Position numbers and translations under genes: made by a program. Of a DNA stretch of 64,000 nucleotides, positions 19,371 to 30,698 are shown piece by piece; position 1 is the stretch's first letter, and the number at the start of each line of letters is the position of its first letter. This DNA comes from Clostridium sp. CF012. Its GTDB lineage: Bacteria > Bacillota > Clostridia > Clostridiales > Clostridiaceae. The stretch spans positions 114,362 to 178,361 of the forward strand of contig NZ_JAHLEF010000008.1 of NCBI RefSeq assembly GCF_018861755.1. The letters run 5' to 3'. The notes below the pieces were generated by a model. It saw nothing but the letters and a program-made list of their open reading frames with translations, was not told the origin of the DNA and searched no databases.

Positions 19371-19513
19371 GATAATCCCCCCCAAAAATAAAATCAAAGT
19401 TTACAAATGCATAAGCATTTGATTATTTTTCGTTTTTAATCAATACTACTTATTATACTGCCCATTATATATTATAATGAGTTATTTATGCAACACAAAG
19501 ATTATGTAGTATC

Positions 19514-20395
19514 TCACCTAACTATGAGACTGTTTTTTAATTCTTTATCTAAGTACTTTGATATCTGTAATGCTCTATTGCTGTCAGAGGTAATAAATAG
19601 CTCAACAACAATTTTAGCATTATCCATTCGTCCAACGGGATTAATGGTAGGCATTACTGTTAATGCCAATTTTGATACTGTATCTTCATTAATAACCACA
19701 ATGTTATGAGTTTTTAGTAGTGCACAAATTCCATAATTATTTGTGTTTTTTAATTTCTTCATGCCTTCCTGCGCAAATATTCTATTTTCACTCTCAAGCT
19801 TTGTTTTACTAGAAATAGTACCTAGCATTACCAAATCCATATATTTGTTTATGGATTTCATTTTGTAATAGGATGATATTGCTTGTGCTACTTTAAAGGC
19901 CACCCCAGCAGCGCATAATCCTTTGAATGGATAATTGCACCCCTTTTGTTTTGGATTCACAACAATGGTGTCTGGAGCTATATTTATAGGCTCATGAAAA
20001 TCTGTGATTATAACCTCTATTCCCATGTATTTGCATAGTTCTATTTCACTGAAAGAATTGATGCCACAACCTAATGTTATTATAAGTCCTGGTCCTAAAT
20101 ATTTTATATGATTGATAACATCACTTTCAAGTAAGTCACGGCTCTCGCTACGCACACTTGGTATAAAATACTCAACATCAGCATTTAGAAACTTCAGAAC
20201 TAACATCAATAAAGAAATTGCCGTAATACTATCCACATCATAAAATCCATAAAGGACAATTTTTTCTCTCTCATTTATGGCTTTGACAATTCTATATAAT
20301 GCATCCTCCATTCCTTTTAATAAAAATGGATTATACATATTATAATCTATAAAGTCATTATTATTCACTTGCATGCTTTTAAGATAATCCACCAT
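19514..20395 (-). CDS. RecJ-like DHH-fold protein, shortened and catalytically degenerate
   Basis: 293 residues matching the N-terminal DHH core of RecJ, which in full-length form has about 560 or more. Motif I is GFYDVDS (50-56) instead of GDYDVDG. The motif II aspartate is Gly109, motif III DHH is D132-F-H134, and the GTVAD aspartate is Ser196. Three of six expected metal ligands are thus missing, while structural parts such as AAGVAFKVAQA and NPVGRMDNA remain. The OB and C-terminal domains are absent; only 143 bases separate its stop from apt. It occupies the recJ position in the conserved apt-recJ-secF order. It is either a decaying gene or a retained pseudoenzyme; exonuclease activity is unlikely. 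Confidence 0.8.
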   Translation of the reverse strand: MVDYLKSMQVNNNDFIDYNMYNPFLLKGMEDALYRIVKAINEREKIVLYGFYDVDSITAISLLMLVLKFLNADVEYFIPSVRSESRDLLESDVINHIKYLGPGLIITLGCGINSFSEIELCKYMGIEVIITDFHEPINIAPDTIVVNPKQKGCNYPFKGLCAAGVAFKVAQAISSYYKMKSINKYMDLVMLGTISSKTKLESENRIFAQEGMKKLKNTNNYGICALLKTHNIVVINEDTVSKLALTVMPTINPVGRMDNAKIVVELFITSDSNRALQISKYLDKELKNSLIVR

Positions 20396-20458
20396 AAAAA
20401 CTCCTCAAAGTTAATAGAAAACACTTAAATTATAAAATTTCCTATTTAACAAAATTAA

Positions 20459-20501
20459 AAAAGGCAAAGAAGTAGTTAATACATCATACTTCTTTGTCTT
20501 T
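20459..20501. terminator. Hairpin downstream of secF
   Basis: Arms AAAGGCAAAGAAGTA and TACTTCTTTGTCTTT around a 12-base loop, 46 bases after the secF stop. Flanking A/T runs on both sides fit a bidirectional terminator separating secDF from the recJ-like gene. Confidence 0.7.
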
Positions 20502-20546
20502 AATTTTTAACTATTTGAGCCAAAGTGTAACAAGGGCAATTGGTTC

Positions 20547-21425
20547 CTATGCTCTTGCTTTCGAAGTTGCTTTACTATTTCTTTTTTTTAGCAATACCCA
20601 AACTGGACTTGCTATGAAGATTGACGAATAGCATCCAACTAATATACCTATTATTAATGGGAAACTAAGCTCTCTTATAGCTGGTACAAATACATATACT
20701 GCAATTATAGTAAATAGTGTTGTAGCAACTGTATTTATTGATCTTGCCATAGTTTGTGTAACACTTGTATTAGTAATCTCTTCTATAGATGCTTTTCTCA
20801 TATTTTTTTGATTTTCTCTTATTCTATCAAATATTACTATAGTATCATTAATAGAGTAACCAACAATAGTCAGAATAGCCGCAATAAAAGTTGCATTTAC
20901 TTGCACTCGGAATATTGCGTATACCCCAACCATAATTAGAATATCGTGCACTAATGAAACTATTGCTGCAACTCCGAACTTAAATTCAAATCTTATACCT
21001 ATATAAACTAGCATACAAAGCATGGCAATAATCAAACCAGCTATTGCTTTTGTCTTTAATTCGCTACCAACAGAGGCTCCAATTGTATTTTCTGAAATTA
21101 ATTCACTAGATTTAAACTGCGTCTTAATTTCTTTTACCATGATTGCTATTTGATCAGCAGTAAGTGCATCAGTTTTTACGGTTATTTCCAAATCCTTGCC
21201 TTCATCTAGTGTTTTTGACAAATATTGATCCTTTGCGTGTTTGTCTATTATTTTATCTACATCGGCTTTTACAAAAGCCTGATTCATCTTTATCTCAAGC
21301 ACTGTACCACCTTTAAAATCTATACCTAAGTTTAACCCTTTTGTTACCATGAATCCCATTCCTATTACAATAATGAATAGAGACATAGCAAACCATAGTT
21401 TAGTTTTTTCAACTATCTTTAGCAT
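20547..21425 (-). CDS. secF: Protein translocase subunit SecF
   Basis: Inner-membrane partner of SecD that uses the proton gradient to finish Sec export. 292 residues with six predicted membrane segments. LGIDFKGGTVLEI, the D1 motif, follows the first segment, and NDTIVIFDRIRE is the conserved periplasmic/membrane motif. It starts four bases after secD and is certainly co-transcribed with it. Confidence 0.96.
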   Translation of the reverse strand: MLKIVEKTKLWFAMSLFIIVIGMGFMVTKGLNLGIDFKGGTVLEIKMNQAFVKADVDKIIDKHAKDQYLSKTLDEGKDLEITVKTDALTADQIAIMVKEIKTQFKSSELISENTIGASVGSELKTKAIAGLIIAMLCMLVYIGIRFEFKFGVAAIVSLVHDILIMVGVYAIFRVQVNATFIAAILTIVGYSINDTIVIFDRIRENQKNMRKASIEEITNTSVTQTMARSINTVATTLFTIIAVYVFVPAIRELSFPLIIGILVGCYSSIFIASPVWVLLKKRNSKATSKARA

Positions 21426-21429
21426 ATGC

Positions 21430-22668
21430 TTACCCCCTCTTCACGCCAAAATGAGATGTTTTACTTAAAAGTCCCATTTCGACAGCTAATTTCAATAAGA
21501 ATTTAGTGCTAGTAAGTGCTGTAAATACACTTATAGTTACACCAATCATAAGTGTTAGTGCAAAGCCTTTAACTGCGCCTGTGCCCATTGAGTAAAGAAC
21601 TATAGCAGCAATTATAGTTGTAATATTTGAATCTAATATTGATGACAATGCTCTATGAAACCCAGCATCTACAGAAGATTTTACTGATTTTCCTGTTCTA
21701 AGTTCTTCTTTTATTCTTTCGAATATTAACACGTTAGCATCTACTGCCATACCAACCGTAAGCAGGAATCCTGCTATACCTGCCAGTGTCAAAGTAGCAT
21801 TAATGGCTGAGAATGCGCCAAGAACCAAAACCACATATAAAATTAGTGATACATCTGCAATCAAACCTGGCGCTCTATAATATAACATCATAAATATAAG
21901 TATAATTAATATTCCAATAGCTCCAGCCTTCATACTTAATGGCAATGCATTTGCACCTAATGTAGCTCCAACTGTTTTAACTGAAACAGCTTTTAGTGTT
22001 ACAGGCAATGCTCCTGATTTAATAATTTGAGATTGTCTTGTAGCTTCGGCTAAATCTTTACTTCCTGTGATAACTGCCTTACCATCTGAAATAACTGCTT
22101 GAACTGTAGGACTAGTTAACTCCACACCATCCATAAAAATAGTAATTGGTTTTCCTAAAAATTTCTGTGTTGCTTCTGCGAACTTTTTCTTACCTGCTTC
22201 ATTAAGCTCAAGTCCTATAGTAGGTTTATTATCTTCACCTGGGTATGCAGTAGCATCCTTTACATCTTTACCAGTAAGAATTGTAACTTTATCCGGACCA
22301 ACAAATGTAAGCTCTCCTGATTTTGCAACAGTATCAAGAACTACTTTAGAATCGAACATACCCGGTATTTCAATTCTAATTCTATTGTTGCCTTCTTTGG
22401 CAACTAGTGTTTCACTAACTCCCATTTTGTTGACTCTCATAGAAATAAGCTCAATTGCCCTGTCTAAGGTCTTTGGATCAACCTTTCCACCTTGAACTTC
22501 TTCTAAGACAGAAATTCCGCCTTGCAAATCTAAACCTTTATTTATTGTCTCAGTAAAGGGTTTAAACCTATAACCTCCGATTGTAAATCCTTTAAAACCT
22601 GAATATGCCAATATCCCAACAACTAAAACACTGGCCAAAAACATAAACATGCTTTTCTTCTTTTTCAT
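21430..22668 (-). CDS. secD: Protein translocase subunit SecD
   Basis: 412 residues from ATG 22668 after GAGGGGGATAAAG; the frame extends 21 codons upstream but without a site. An N-terminal membrane segment is followed by LDLQGGISVLEE, the extracytoplasmic P1 domain with EIPGM, and a C-terminal five-segment bundle with VDANVLIFERIKEEL. Forms SecDF with the next gene. It follows scfB by 81 bases. Confidence 0.96.
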   Translation of the reverse strand: MKKKKSMFMFLASVLVVGILAYSGFKGFTIGGYRFKPFTETINKGLDLQGGISVLEEVQGGKVDPKTLDRAIELISMRVNKMGVSETLVAKEGNNRIRIEIPGMFDSKVVLDTVAKSGELTFVGPDKVTILTGKDVKDATAYPGEDNKPTIGLELNEAGKKKFAEATQKFLGKPITIFMDGVELTSPTVQAVISDGKAVITGSKDLAEATRQSQIIKSGALPVTLKAVSVKTVGATLGANALPLSMKAGAIGILIILIFMMLYYRAPGLIADVSLILYVVLVLGAFSAINATLTLAGIAGFLLTVGMAVDANVLIFERIKEELRTGKSVKSSVDAGFHRALSSILDSNITTIIAAIVLYSMGTGAVKGFALTLMIGVTISVFTALTSTKFLLKLAVEMGLLSKTSHFGVKRG

Positions 22669-22749
22669 CTTTATCCCCCTCTGTTGCTTAATCATAAATA
22701 CAATTATATTATGATTAACAAAATTAGTCAATATTAGGTAATTTACAAT

Positions 22750-24114
22750 TTATTTATCCATGGTTTTTGCTTTTAAAGCTATAGCACACTCTATCCTTTT
22801 CTTTTGCATCTTGCAGCCAATTTCATAGGGAATATGCATATCTCCATTAAAATTAAAGTTATTTGCCTGGCATCCCCCACTACAATAAAACTTTGCCCAG
22901 CAATCAGTACATTTAGGTTTGTTGTAAATGTGTGCTTCTTTAAACTCTAGCTCCATTTTTTTATTATGCATTCCATTATAGATATCTCCCATTAGGAAAT
23001 CTTTATTCCCAACGAATTGATGACAAGGGTATATATCACCATCAGGAGTAACTGCTATGTATTCATGACCTGCTCCACAACCAGAAATTCTCTTATAAAC
23101 GCAAGGTCCACCTTTAAGATCTATATTAAAATGATAAAATTTAAATTCATTTCCATCTTTATGTCTTTGAAGCATATCCTTATATAATTTATCATATTGC
23201 TCAAAAATAATAGGTAAATCTTCCTCTCTAAGTGATAAAACATGTTCGTTTGGAAGTACTACTGGTTCTATAGATATTTCTTTAAAACCTAGATCTGCCA
23301 TATGTTTTATATCTTCGAAAAAGTCAGTATTTTCTCTAGTGAAAGTTCCTCTTGCATAATAAGCTTTCGACTTATCTCTCATGTCAACCATTTTTTTAAT
23401 ATTAGGAAGTATTCTATCATAAGAGCCAGTTCCATCTGCCCTTACTCTAACTTTATCATTAACAGATTTTCTACCATCTATACTGAGTACTATATTACCC
23501 ATATTTTCATCCATATATTTCATGATTTCGTCATTGAGTAATGTAGCATTAGTTGTCATAGTAAATCTTATAGATTTATTATGAAGTTTTTCTTGAACTT
23601 TAGCATGTTCAACTATTTCTTTTATTGTATCAAAAGCCATAAGGGGCTCTCCACCAAATAAATCAACCTCAATGTTTTTTCTTGGGCCAGATTTCTCTAT
23701 AACAAAATCTATTGCTTTCATTCCCACTTCTGCTGGCATTACGCTTCTAGCACCATGATATTCACCCTCGTCAGCAAAACAATATTTACATCTTAAATTA
23801 CAATCATGTATTACATTTAGGCATAGTGCCTTTATGTAAGACTCTTTTTCTCCAATGTCCATAGCGATTTCTCTGTACATATCTTTTGTGTATAACATTT
23901 CTTCCTTGATTAAGCTGAGAATTTCACTGTAGGCTTCTTCAATATCTTCTACCATATATTTATCTTTAAATATTTCTAGTAATTCTTGTTTTTCTTTAAG
24001 GGAATTATCATCCAAAAGATCATAAACTATTTCATCAATTACGTGAAGTGATCCGGAATTTACATCTATTACATAATACTCGCTGTCTTGTATATATTTA
24101 TGAATTAATGACAA
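22750..24114 (-). CDS. scfB: SCIFF peptide maturase (radical SAM/SPASM thioether-forming enzyme)
   Basis: 454-residue radical-SAM peptide maturase that forms Cys-to-Thr thioether links in the SCIFF peptide. An N-terminal RiPP-recognition-like region covers about residues 1-80. The SAM cluster cysteines are C105, C109 and C112 in CNLRCKYC. The C-terminal SPASM region carries auxiliary-cluster cysteines (CVYKRISGCGAG, CHQF, CTDCWAKFYCSGGC). Its substrate gene scfA lies just upstream with a hairpin between them. The pair is a clostridial hallmark next to secDF; the biological role of SCIFF is unknown. Confidence 0.96.
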   Translation of the reverse strand: MSLIHKYIQDSEYYVIDVNSGSLHVIDEIVYDLLDDNSLKEKQELLEIFKDKYMVEDIEEAYSEILSLIKEEMLYTKDMYREIAMDIGEKESYIKALCLNVIHDCNLRCKYCFADEGEYHGARSVMPAEVGMKAIDFVIEKSGPRKNIEVDLFGGEPLMAFDTIKEIVEHAKVQEKLHNKSIRFTMTTNATLLNDEIMKYMDENMGNIVLSIDGRKSVNDKVRVRADGTGSYDRILPNIKKMVDMRDKSKAYYARGTFTRENTDFFEDIKHMADLGFKEISIEPVVLPNEHVLSLREEDLPIIFEQYDKLYKDMLQRHKDGNEFKFYHFNIDLKGGPCVYKRISGCGAGHEYIAVTPDGDIYPCHQFVGNKDFLMGDIYNGMHNKKMELEFKEAHIYNKPKCTDCWAKFYCSGGCQANNFNFNGDMHIPYEIGCKMQKKRIECAIALKAKTMDK

Positions 24115-24140
24115 GTTATTTTCCTCCTAACAAATTTAAA

Positions 24141-24163
24141 GCAGTAACCCTAAGTGTTACTGC
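24141..24163 (-). terminator. Hairpin between scfA and scfB, probable partial terminator
   Basis: GCAGTAAC and GTTACTGC around a seven-base loop, in the 62-base gap between the peptide gene and its maturase. The tail on the minus strand (TTTAAATTTG) is weak. The hairpin could lower scfB expression relative to scfA, or stabilise the scfA message. Confidence 0.55.
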
Positions 24164-24176
24164 CACATTAGTAATA

Positions 24177-24314
24177 TTAGTTTTCACAAGCTAAGTTAGC
24201 CACTGTACAAGAAGTTTTGCATGCTGATTGACATGAATTAGCACATTCCTTGCATCCTGGTTTTTTTAAACTTTCTTTAATGCTTGTTTTATTTATAGTT
24301 TTTATATGTTTCAT
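24177..24314 (-). CDS. scfA: SCIFF (six cysteines in forty-five residues) precursor peptide
   Basis: 45-residue ribosomal peptide with ATG at 24314 after ATGGAGGAATTGAA. It has exactly six cysteines, in the pattern GCKEC, SCQSACKTSC and a final AC. The start MKHIKTI is the strongly conserved family leader, and CQSACKTSCTVAN is the core where the maturase places thioethers. It directly precedes scfB. Function of the mature product unknown. Confidence 0.97.
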   Translation of the reverse strand: MKHIKTINKTSIKESLKKPGCKECANSCQSACKTSCTVANLACEN

Positions 24315-24381
24315 TTCAATTCCTCCATTCGTAAAGTTTCGGTATGATTATATCATAATATCTTGGCTAAATAAAGCATTT

Positions 24382-24750
24382 CTATAGATTTATTCCAAGC
24401 ATTCCAGCAAGTGTACCTATACCCAGTGCTAAAGCGGTTCTTATTACTTCTCTCAAACCAATAGCAGTGCTTCCACCACCAACTACTTTAACTAAGTATA
24501 AAACTACCATGTAAATAGCCGCCACCATAATGCCCATTAGCCAACCCTTTTCACCTGCTTTTTTTGCAGCATATACCGATCCATAAAGCACGCTAACTAA
24601 TGTTATTATAATATAAAAAACGGATGTTACCTTCATGCTAGCTGGTAAATAGCTTGTTATTATAGAATAAGCTACCAATACAATTAAGGTTAAAATTGAA
24701 GCCCTAAATACACCTTCTGCAGCACAAGAATATTTTACTTTATTTTCCAT
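24382..24750 (-). CDS. TIGR04086-type small membrane protein
   Basis: 122 residues with four hydrophobic helices (about 12-32, 38-60, 70-88, 98-120) and no enzymatic motif. Small membrane proteins of this kind are conserved in clostridia between yajC and the SCIFF genes; function unknown. The ribosome binding site is AAAAGGGGGGG just before the ATG. Assignment is from position and hydrophobicity pattern. Confidence 0.75.
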   Translation of the reverse strand: MENKVKYSCAAEGVFRASILTLIVLVAYSIITSYLPASMKVTSVFYIIITLVSVLYGSVYAAKKAGEKGWLMGIMVAAIYMVVLYLVKVVGGGSTAIGLREVIRTALALGIGTLAGMLGINL

Positions 24751-24846
24751 GTAAACCCCCCCTTTTTTATGGATTTCAATAAAAAAATTTAGTTGAAATC
24801 TATAATATTAATTATGATTAAAAAGGGGGTTTTATTACTTAAATTT

Positions 24847-25140
24847 TTACTTTTTCTCTAGTATCACATCAGAACTACTTGAATTTCTAACAGAACCTAT
24901 TCCGGTTCTAGCTAATTTAATTTTAGTTCTATCTGGACCACTTTCTAAGATAACAAATTCTTCTTGGATATTGACGATTTTTCCAATTATACCGCCTTTA
25001 GTCATTACTTCATCATTTACTTTTAAATTATTTAGAAGTGCGGCATATTTTTTCTTTCTTTTGTTTTCTGGTATAAATACTACTAAATAAAACACTACTA
25101 GCATTAATATTATAGGTAATAAAGATACTATTTGATTCAT
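24847..25140 (-). CDS. yajC: Preprotein translocase subunit YajC
   Basis: 97-residue single-span membrane protein that associates with SecDF. An N-terminal hydrophobic helix (about 4-23) is followed by PENKRKKKYAALLNNLKVNDEVMTKGGIIGKI, the conserved cytosolic YajC segment (interrupted here only for description). It lies between tgt and the small membrane protein in the standard order. Confidence 0.95.
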   Translation of the reverse strand: MNQIVSLLPIILMLVVFYLVVFIPENKRKKKYAALLNNLKVNDEVMTKGGIIGKIVNIQEEFVILESGPDRTKIKLARTGIGSVRNSSSSDVILEKK

Positions 25141-25254
25141 TTATATTCCCCTCCTTTCAATAATTTTTTAAATTATAATAAAATAATTCTCCTGTAAAAA
25201 TCAATAACTTTACTTATTATTACTTTTATAGGGTAATCATGTTATAGCAATTAA

Positions 25255-27461
<2,207 letters not shown>

Positions 27462-27494
27462 AAAAATTACATCCTTTCTTTATGCGAAAATAGT

Positions 27495-28559
27495 TTATAT
27501 TTCTTTATCATCATCAAAAATTGTAAATTGTTTAAGGTTTTTATGTGCCTTTGGCCTTTTCATAGATCTATTTAAATGTTCATAGGCCTTTTCAGAGGCT
27601 ATCCTTCCTCGTGGAGTCCTTATTATGAATCCCTTTTGAATTAAATAAGGTTCATAGACATCCTCGAGAGTCCCTATTTCTTCACCTATAAAATAAGATA
27701 GTGTCTCTATCCCTACCGGTCCACCCTTAAAATTATCTATAATAGCTTCTAGCATTTTATTATCTATTCTATCAAAACCTTCACTGTCTATTTCAAGGAG
27801 TTCGGAAGCCGCTGTAGCTATTTTTAAATCAATGATTCCATTGCCCTTAACATCACAATAATCGCGAACCCTCTTAAGCAAACGATTAGCAATTCTAGGT
27901 GTACCCCTTGACCGCCTTGCAATTTCAACAGCTGCTTCTTCAGTAATTTCTACATTTAAAATATCAGAAGACCTAATTACTATTTTCTTTAACTCATCTT
28001 GCGTATAATATTCCATAGCACTTAGTACACCAAATCTATCACGAAGCGGCGCTGTTAGGAGTCCTATTCTAGTAGTTGCACCAATGAGCGTAAATTTTGG
28101 TAAATCGAGTCTTATAGATTTAGCTGAAGCGCCTTTTCCAATTACAATATCTAATGCATAATCCTCCATTGCAGGATATAGTATTTCTTCTACATTTCTA
28201 TTGAGCCTATGTATTTCATCAATAAAAAGCACATCATAATCACTAAGTGAAGTTAAAATAGATGCCAAATCCCCTGCTCTTTCAATAGCGGGCCCCGAGG
28301 TTACTTTTAAGTTTCCATTCATTTCCTTTGCAATAATGTTAGCAAGGGTTGTCTTTCCAAGGCCAGGGGGGCCATATAAAAGCACATGATCCAGAGCTTC
28401 TTCTCTGTTTTGAGCTGCCTTAATGAATATATTTAGTTTTTCTTTTATCTTTGGTTGACCAATATACTCTCTAAGCCTTTGTGGTCTTAGGGAATACTCT
28501 GCCTCCATATCTTCTTCAATGATAGAAGAAGTAATAATTCTTTCCTCTATATCATCCAT
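27495..28559 (-). CDS. ruvB: Holliday junction branch-migration helicase RuvB
   Basis: AAA+ motor of the RuvAB complex. 354 residues from ATG 28559, preceded by GGTGGGAGTATATT; an upstream in-frame ATG overlaps ruvA and is less likely. Walker [10 protein letters not shown] spans 63-71, Walker [12 protein letters not shown] follows, and the C-terminal winged helix ends in [12 protein letters not shown]. Typical of Firmicutes. Confidence 0.97.
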   Translation of the reverse strand: MDDIEERIITSSIIEEDMEAEYSLRPQRLREYIGQPKIKEKLNIFIKAAQNREEALDHVLLYGPPGLGKTTLANIIAKEMNGNLKVTSGPAIERAGDLASILTSLSDYDVLFIDEIHRLNRNVEEILYPAMEDYALDIVIGKGASAKSIRLDLPKFTLIGATTRIGLLTAPLRDRFGVLSAMEYYTQDELKKIVIRSSDILNVEITEEAAVEIARRSRGTPRIANRLLKRVRDYCDVKGNGIIDLKIATAASELLEIDSEGFDRIDNKMLEAIIDNFKGGPVGIETLSYFIGEEIGTLEDVYEPYLIQKGFIIRTPRGRIASEKAYEHLNRSMKRPKAHKNLKQFTIFDDDKEI

Positions 28560-28573
28560 AATATACTCCCACC

Positions 28574-29173
28574 TTAGTTCATTAAGTATTTCAAACAATC
28601 TTTAATCATATTTTCAAGGGATAGTTTGTTATCGCTTGCTTTTAATGCTCTTTCAGCTTCCTTTTCAGAATATCCAAGTGACATAAGAGCTCCTAAAACC
28701 TCCATAAGTTTTCTATCCTCTACTAAATCGCCACCTGAGTTCTGTGAAAAATTATTAACTTCAGACTGCTCAATATGAATTTTTTCTCTAAGCTCTAGAA
28801 TTACTCTTTGAGCAATTTTCTTTCCTATTCCAGGTGCTCTTTGCAGCGTTTTTTCGTCTCCTGATACAATAGCATATCTTAGGCTTTGTACACTACAAAT
28901 AGAAAGTAGTGATAAGCCAGCTTTTGCACCAACTCCATTTACCCCCATTACTAGGGTAAACATCTCTATCTCGTCTTTTGTTAGAAATCCGTATAGTCCA
29001 ATAAAATCTTCTCTAACAATTTGCTTTATATATAATAACACTTGCTCGCTTGTTTTAGGCATCTTCGCCATAGTACTTCCGGAGGTGTATATTTTGAACC
29101 CCATACCATTATTATCTACTACAATATAGTCTTTATTAATACCTATAAAAATTCCTTTTATATATTCGTACAC
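28574..29173 (-). CDS. ruvA: Holliday junction DNA-binding protein RuvA
   Basis: 199 residues: N-terminal OB fold beginning MYEYIKGIF, central double helix-hairpin-helix ([14 protein letters not shown] and [19 protein letters not shown]), and a C-terminal RuvB-binding three-helix domain. First gene of the long minus-strand housekeeping block; the ribosome binding site is GCTAGGAGGAATATT. Confidence 0.97.
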   Translation of the reverse strand: MYEYIKGIFIGINKDYIVVDNNGMGFKIYTSGSTMAKMPKTSEQVLLYIKQIVREDFIGLYGFLTKDEIEMFTLVMGVNGVGAKAGLSLLSICSVQSLRYAIVSGDEKTLQRAPGIGKKIAQRVILELREKIHIEQSEVNNFSQNSGGDLVEDRKLMEVLGALMSLGYSEKEAERALKASDNKLSLENMIKDCLKYLMN

Positions 29174-29248
29174 AATATTCCTCCTAGCGTCCTCTTTGGG
29201 AAAAAACGAAAAATCATTATCTCCCTCAGAAAATAGCGACTATATAAT

Positions 29249-29277
29249 ACTTTACCACCTAACCGCTATTAATTCAA
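29249..29277 (-). promoter_or_regulatory. Candidate promoter of the ruvA block
   Basis: Minus strand TTGAAT, 17-base spacer, TAAAGT, about 75 bases upstream of ruvA. An AATAGCG...CGCTATT dyad (29232-29270) overlaps the promoter and could be an operator. No clostridial LexA box was seen. Confidence 0.4.
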
Positions 29278-29311
29278 TAATTAAGAATGGAAATGTTTAT
29301 AAATAAGTAAA

Positions 29312-29345
29312 ATAACCTTAAGAAATATATTTTTCTTAAGGTTAT
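29312..29345. terminator. Terminator downstream of the 250-residue membrane-anchored protein
   Basis: 14-bp perfect hairpin (ATAACCTTAAGAAA and complement) 30 bases after the gene's stop, with T-rich sequence on both sides. Confidence 0.75.
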
Positions 29346-29374
29346 AGTAGTTTTTTTTATTTTACATAAAATTA

Positions 29375-30127
29375 TTAAGATTTTAGTAAACCCCTAGCAT
29401 AATCAAAAGCTTTTTCTGGAGTTTTGAATTCCCCACTCTCATATTCTTCATCAACTTCTACAGCCTGGCTGGCATCACTATCTTTTGTATATTTTCTACC
29501 GTGAACTAGGTCTTCTACTAACCCGTCTTTTTCTTTTAAGTCATCTATTTTTATATATTGTAATTCTCCACTGTCATTTGTCTCAAAATTATATTCCCGC
29601 TGTTTTCCATCTTCTGCATATACATTAGAATTAAATATTTTGTGAGACGTTATATCACCATTATTATCTGTTTTATAAATTGTTACAAGGTTATTATATA
29701 CACCTAAATAATATCTATTCGCACTATAACTGTACCTATCACTATTATTAACAAAAATAATCTCATGATCACTCATATTTGAAACTGTGTAACCTTGGCT
29801 TTTAAAGATTCCATCAAGTTGCGCTTGTGTCTTGCTATTTAGTAGAGTTGAACCATTAAAATGTTTCTCTAATACCTTATTTCTTACTTCGATATCTTTA
29901 TATTTAATTTTAAAAATAAATTTTGTGTCTTCAGCTACCACAGGCAAACTAGCAGTCACAGATTTATCACTAGTGTTTTTGGTAATTAGTTTTAAAAATG
30001 GAATTTTGCCAGAGGCTTGTAAAACTAAATTGTGATTGTTAATGTAATCAGTAAGTGAGTAGCTAGCAATGGAAAAAATGATTAATAGGGTAGCTAAAAT
30101 TGTGTATAAAAACTTTCTATTTTTCAT
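29375..30127 (-). CDS. Membrane-anchored extracytoplasmic protein of unknown function (possibly BofC-like)
   Basis: 250 residues with a single N-terminal hydrophobic segment (about 7-26) and the rest soluble, presumably outside the membrane. The central part NRYYLGVYNNLVTIYKTDNN resembles the VAVY-type strand of BofC C-terminal domains. In Bacillus, bofC lies close to ruvAB, as this gene does here. The similarity is weak and the call of BofC is only a suggestion. ATG 30127 follows GGAGGGGTAAT. Monocistronic, with its own terminator. Confidence 0.6.
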   Translation of the reverse strand: MKNRKFLYTILATLLIIFSIASYSLTDYINNHNLVLQASGKIPFLKLITKNTSDKSVTASLPVVAEDTKFIFKIKYKDIEVRNKVLEKHFNGSTLLNSKTQAQLDGIFKSQGYTVSNMSDHEIIFVNNSDRYSYSANRYYLGVYNNLVTIYKTDNNGDITSHKIFNSNVYAEDGKQREYNFETNDSGELQYIKIDDLKEKDGLVEDLVHGRKYTKDSDASQAVEVDEEYESGEFKTPEKAFDYARGLLKS

Positions 30128-30214
30128 ATTACCCCTCCTTATTTGTAAATTATGTCCATACAGGGGGGTATTTATTCATTAGATTTATTTTATTTATCTA
30201 GACCTTTTCCAGAA

Positions 30215-30501
30215 TCAGTAACATTGACCTAATCCTACTTTAGTTTCATTTTCTAGTCGTCCTATGGTTTCCGATAAAACTCTACATATTAACTCTAAAT
30301 GACAATCTTTAAAATCAAGTCTTTTAGAAGTTAGAATACAAAGTTGCCATTGCAATGTTTCTAATAAAAACATATTATATATGTCTGTAGGAACATTTTT
30401 TTTTACATAGCAAGTCTTTTAAGAGCCTCATAATCATGGATCTCGTAAGCTTTTGTAATAACATGCTTGTACTCTTTATAGATAGTTTCATCAAAAAACA
30501 T
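30215..30501 (-). pseudogene. Frameshifted small gene of unknown family
   Basis: An ATG at 30501 behind AAAGGAAGGTGATTTT opens a frame ending after 32 residues at TAA 30403-30405, just before a run of nine A. The -1 frame then stays open for about 62 more residues with coding-like composition (NVPTDIYNMFLLETLQWQ onward) to TGA 30215. One small deletion or insertion near 30405 would join them into a protein of about 94 residues. The joined sequence was not recognised. Confidence 0.5.
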
Positions 30502-30596
30502 AAAATCACCTTCCTTTAATAGAATTTATGTTGAAAAATTTAATATTATTACGATTGATTGGTTTTGTTAATATTGTTAAGTAATCTTCAAATGAA

Positions 30597-30634
30597 AGCA
30601 TTAATAATGCTGATATGAACTTTATCAGGAGTTC
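30597..30634 (+). other. Possible structured leader upstream of aat
   Basis: Two short hairpins in succession, AGCATT/AATGCT and GAACT/AGTTC, 65-100 bases upstream of aat, followed by a less AT-rich patch. No known riboswitch or T-box consensus was recognised. Confidence 0.3.
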
Positions 30635-30698
30635 GGTTGCAAGGCACGTAGGCTAGAATTAATACTTTTATATTAGTAGATTTTGAAAGGAGTGTATT

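Noticed and set aside
30396..30408. Programmed frameshift at the run of nine A
   Set aside because: The zero-frame stop TAA lies at the very start of the A-run, so ribosomes would terminate before slipping; decay is the simpler reading.
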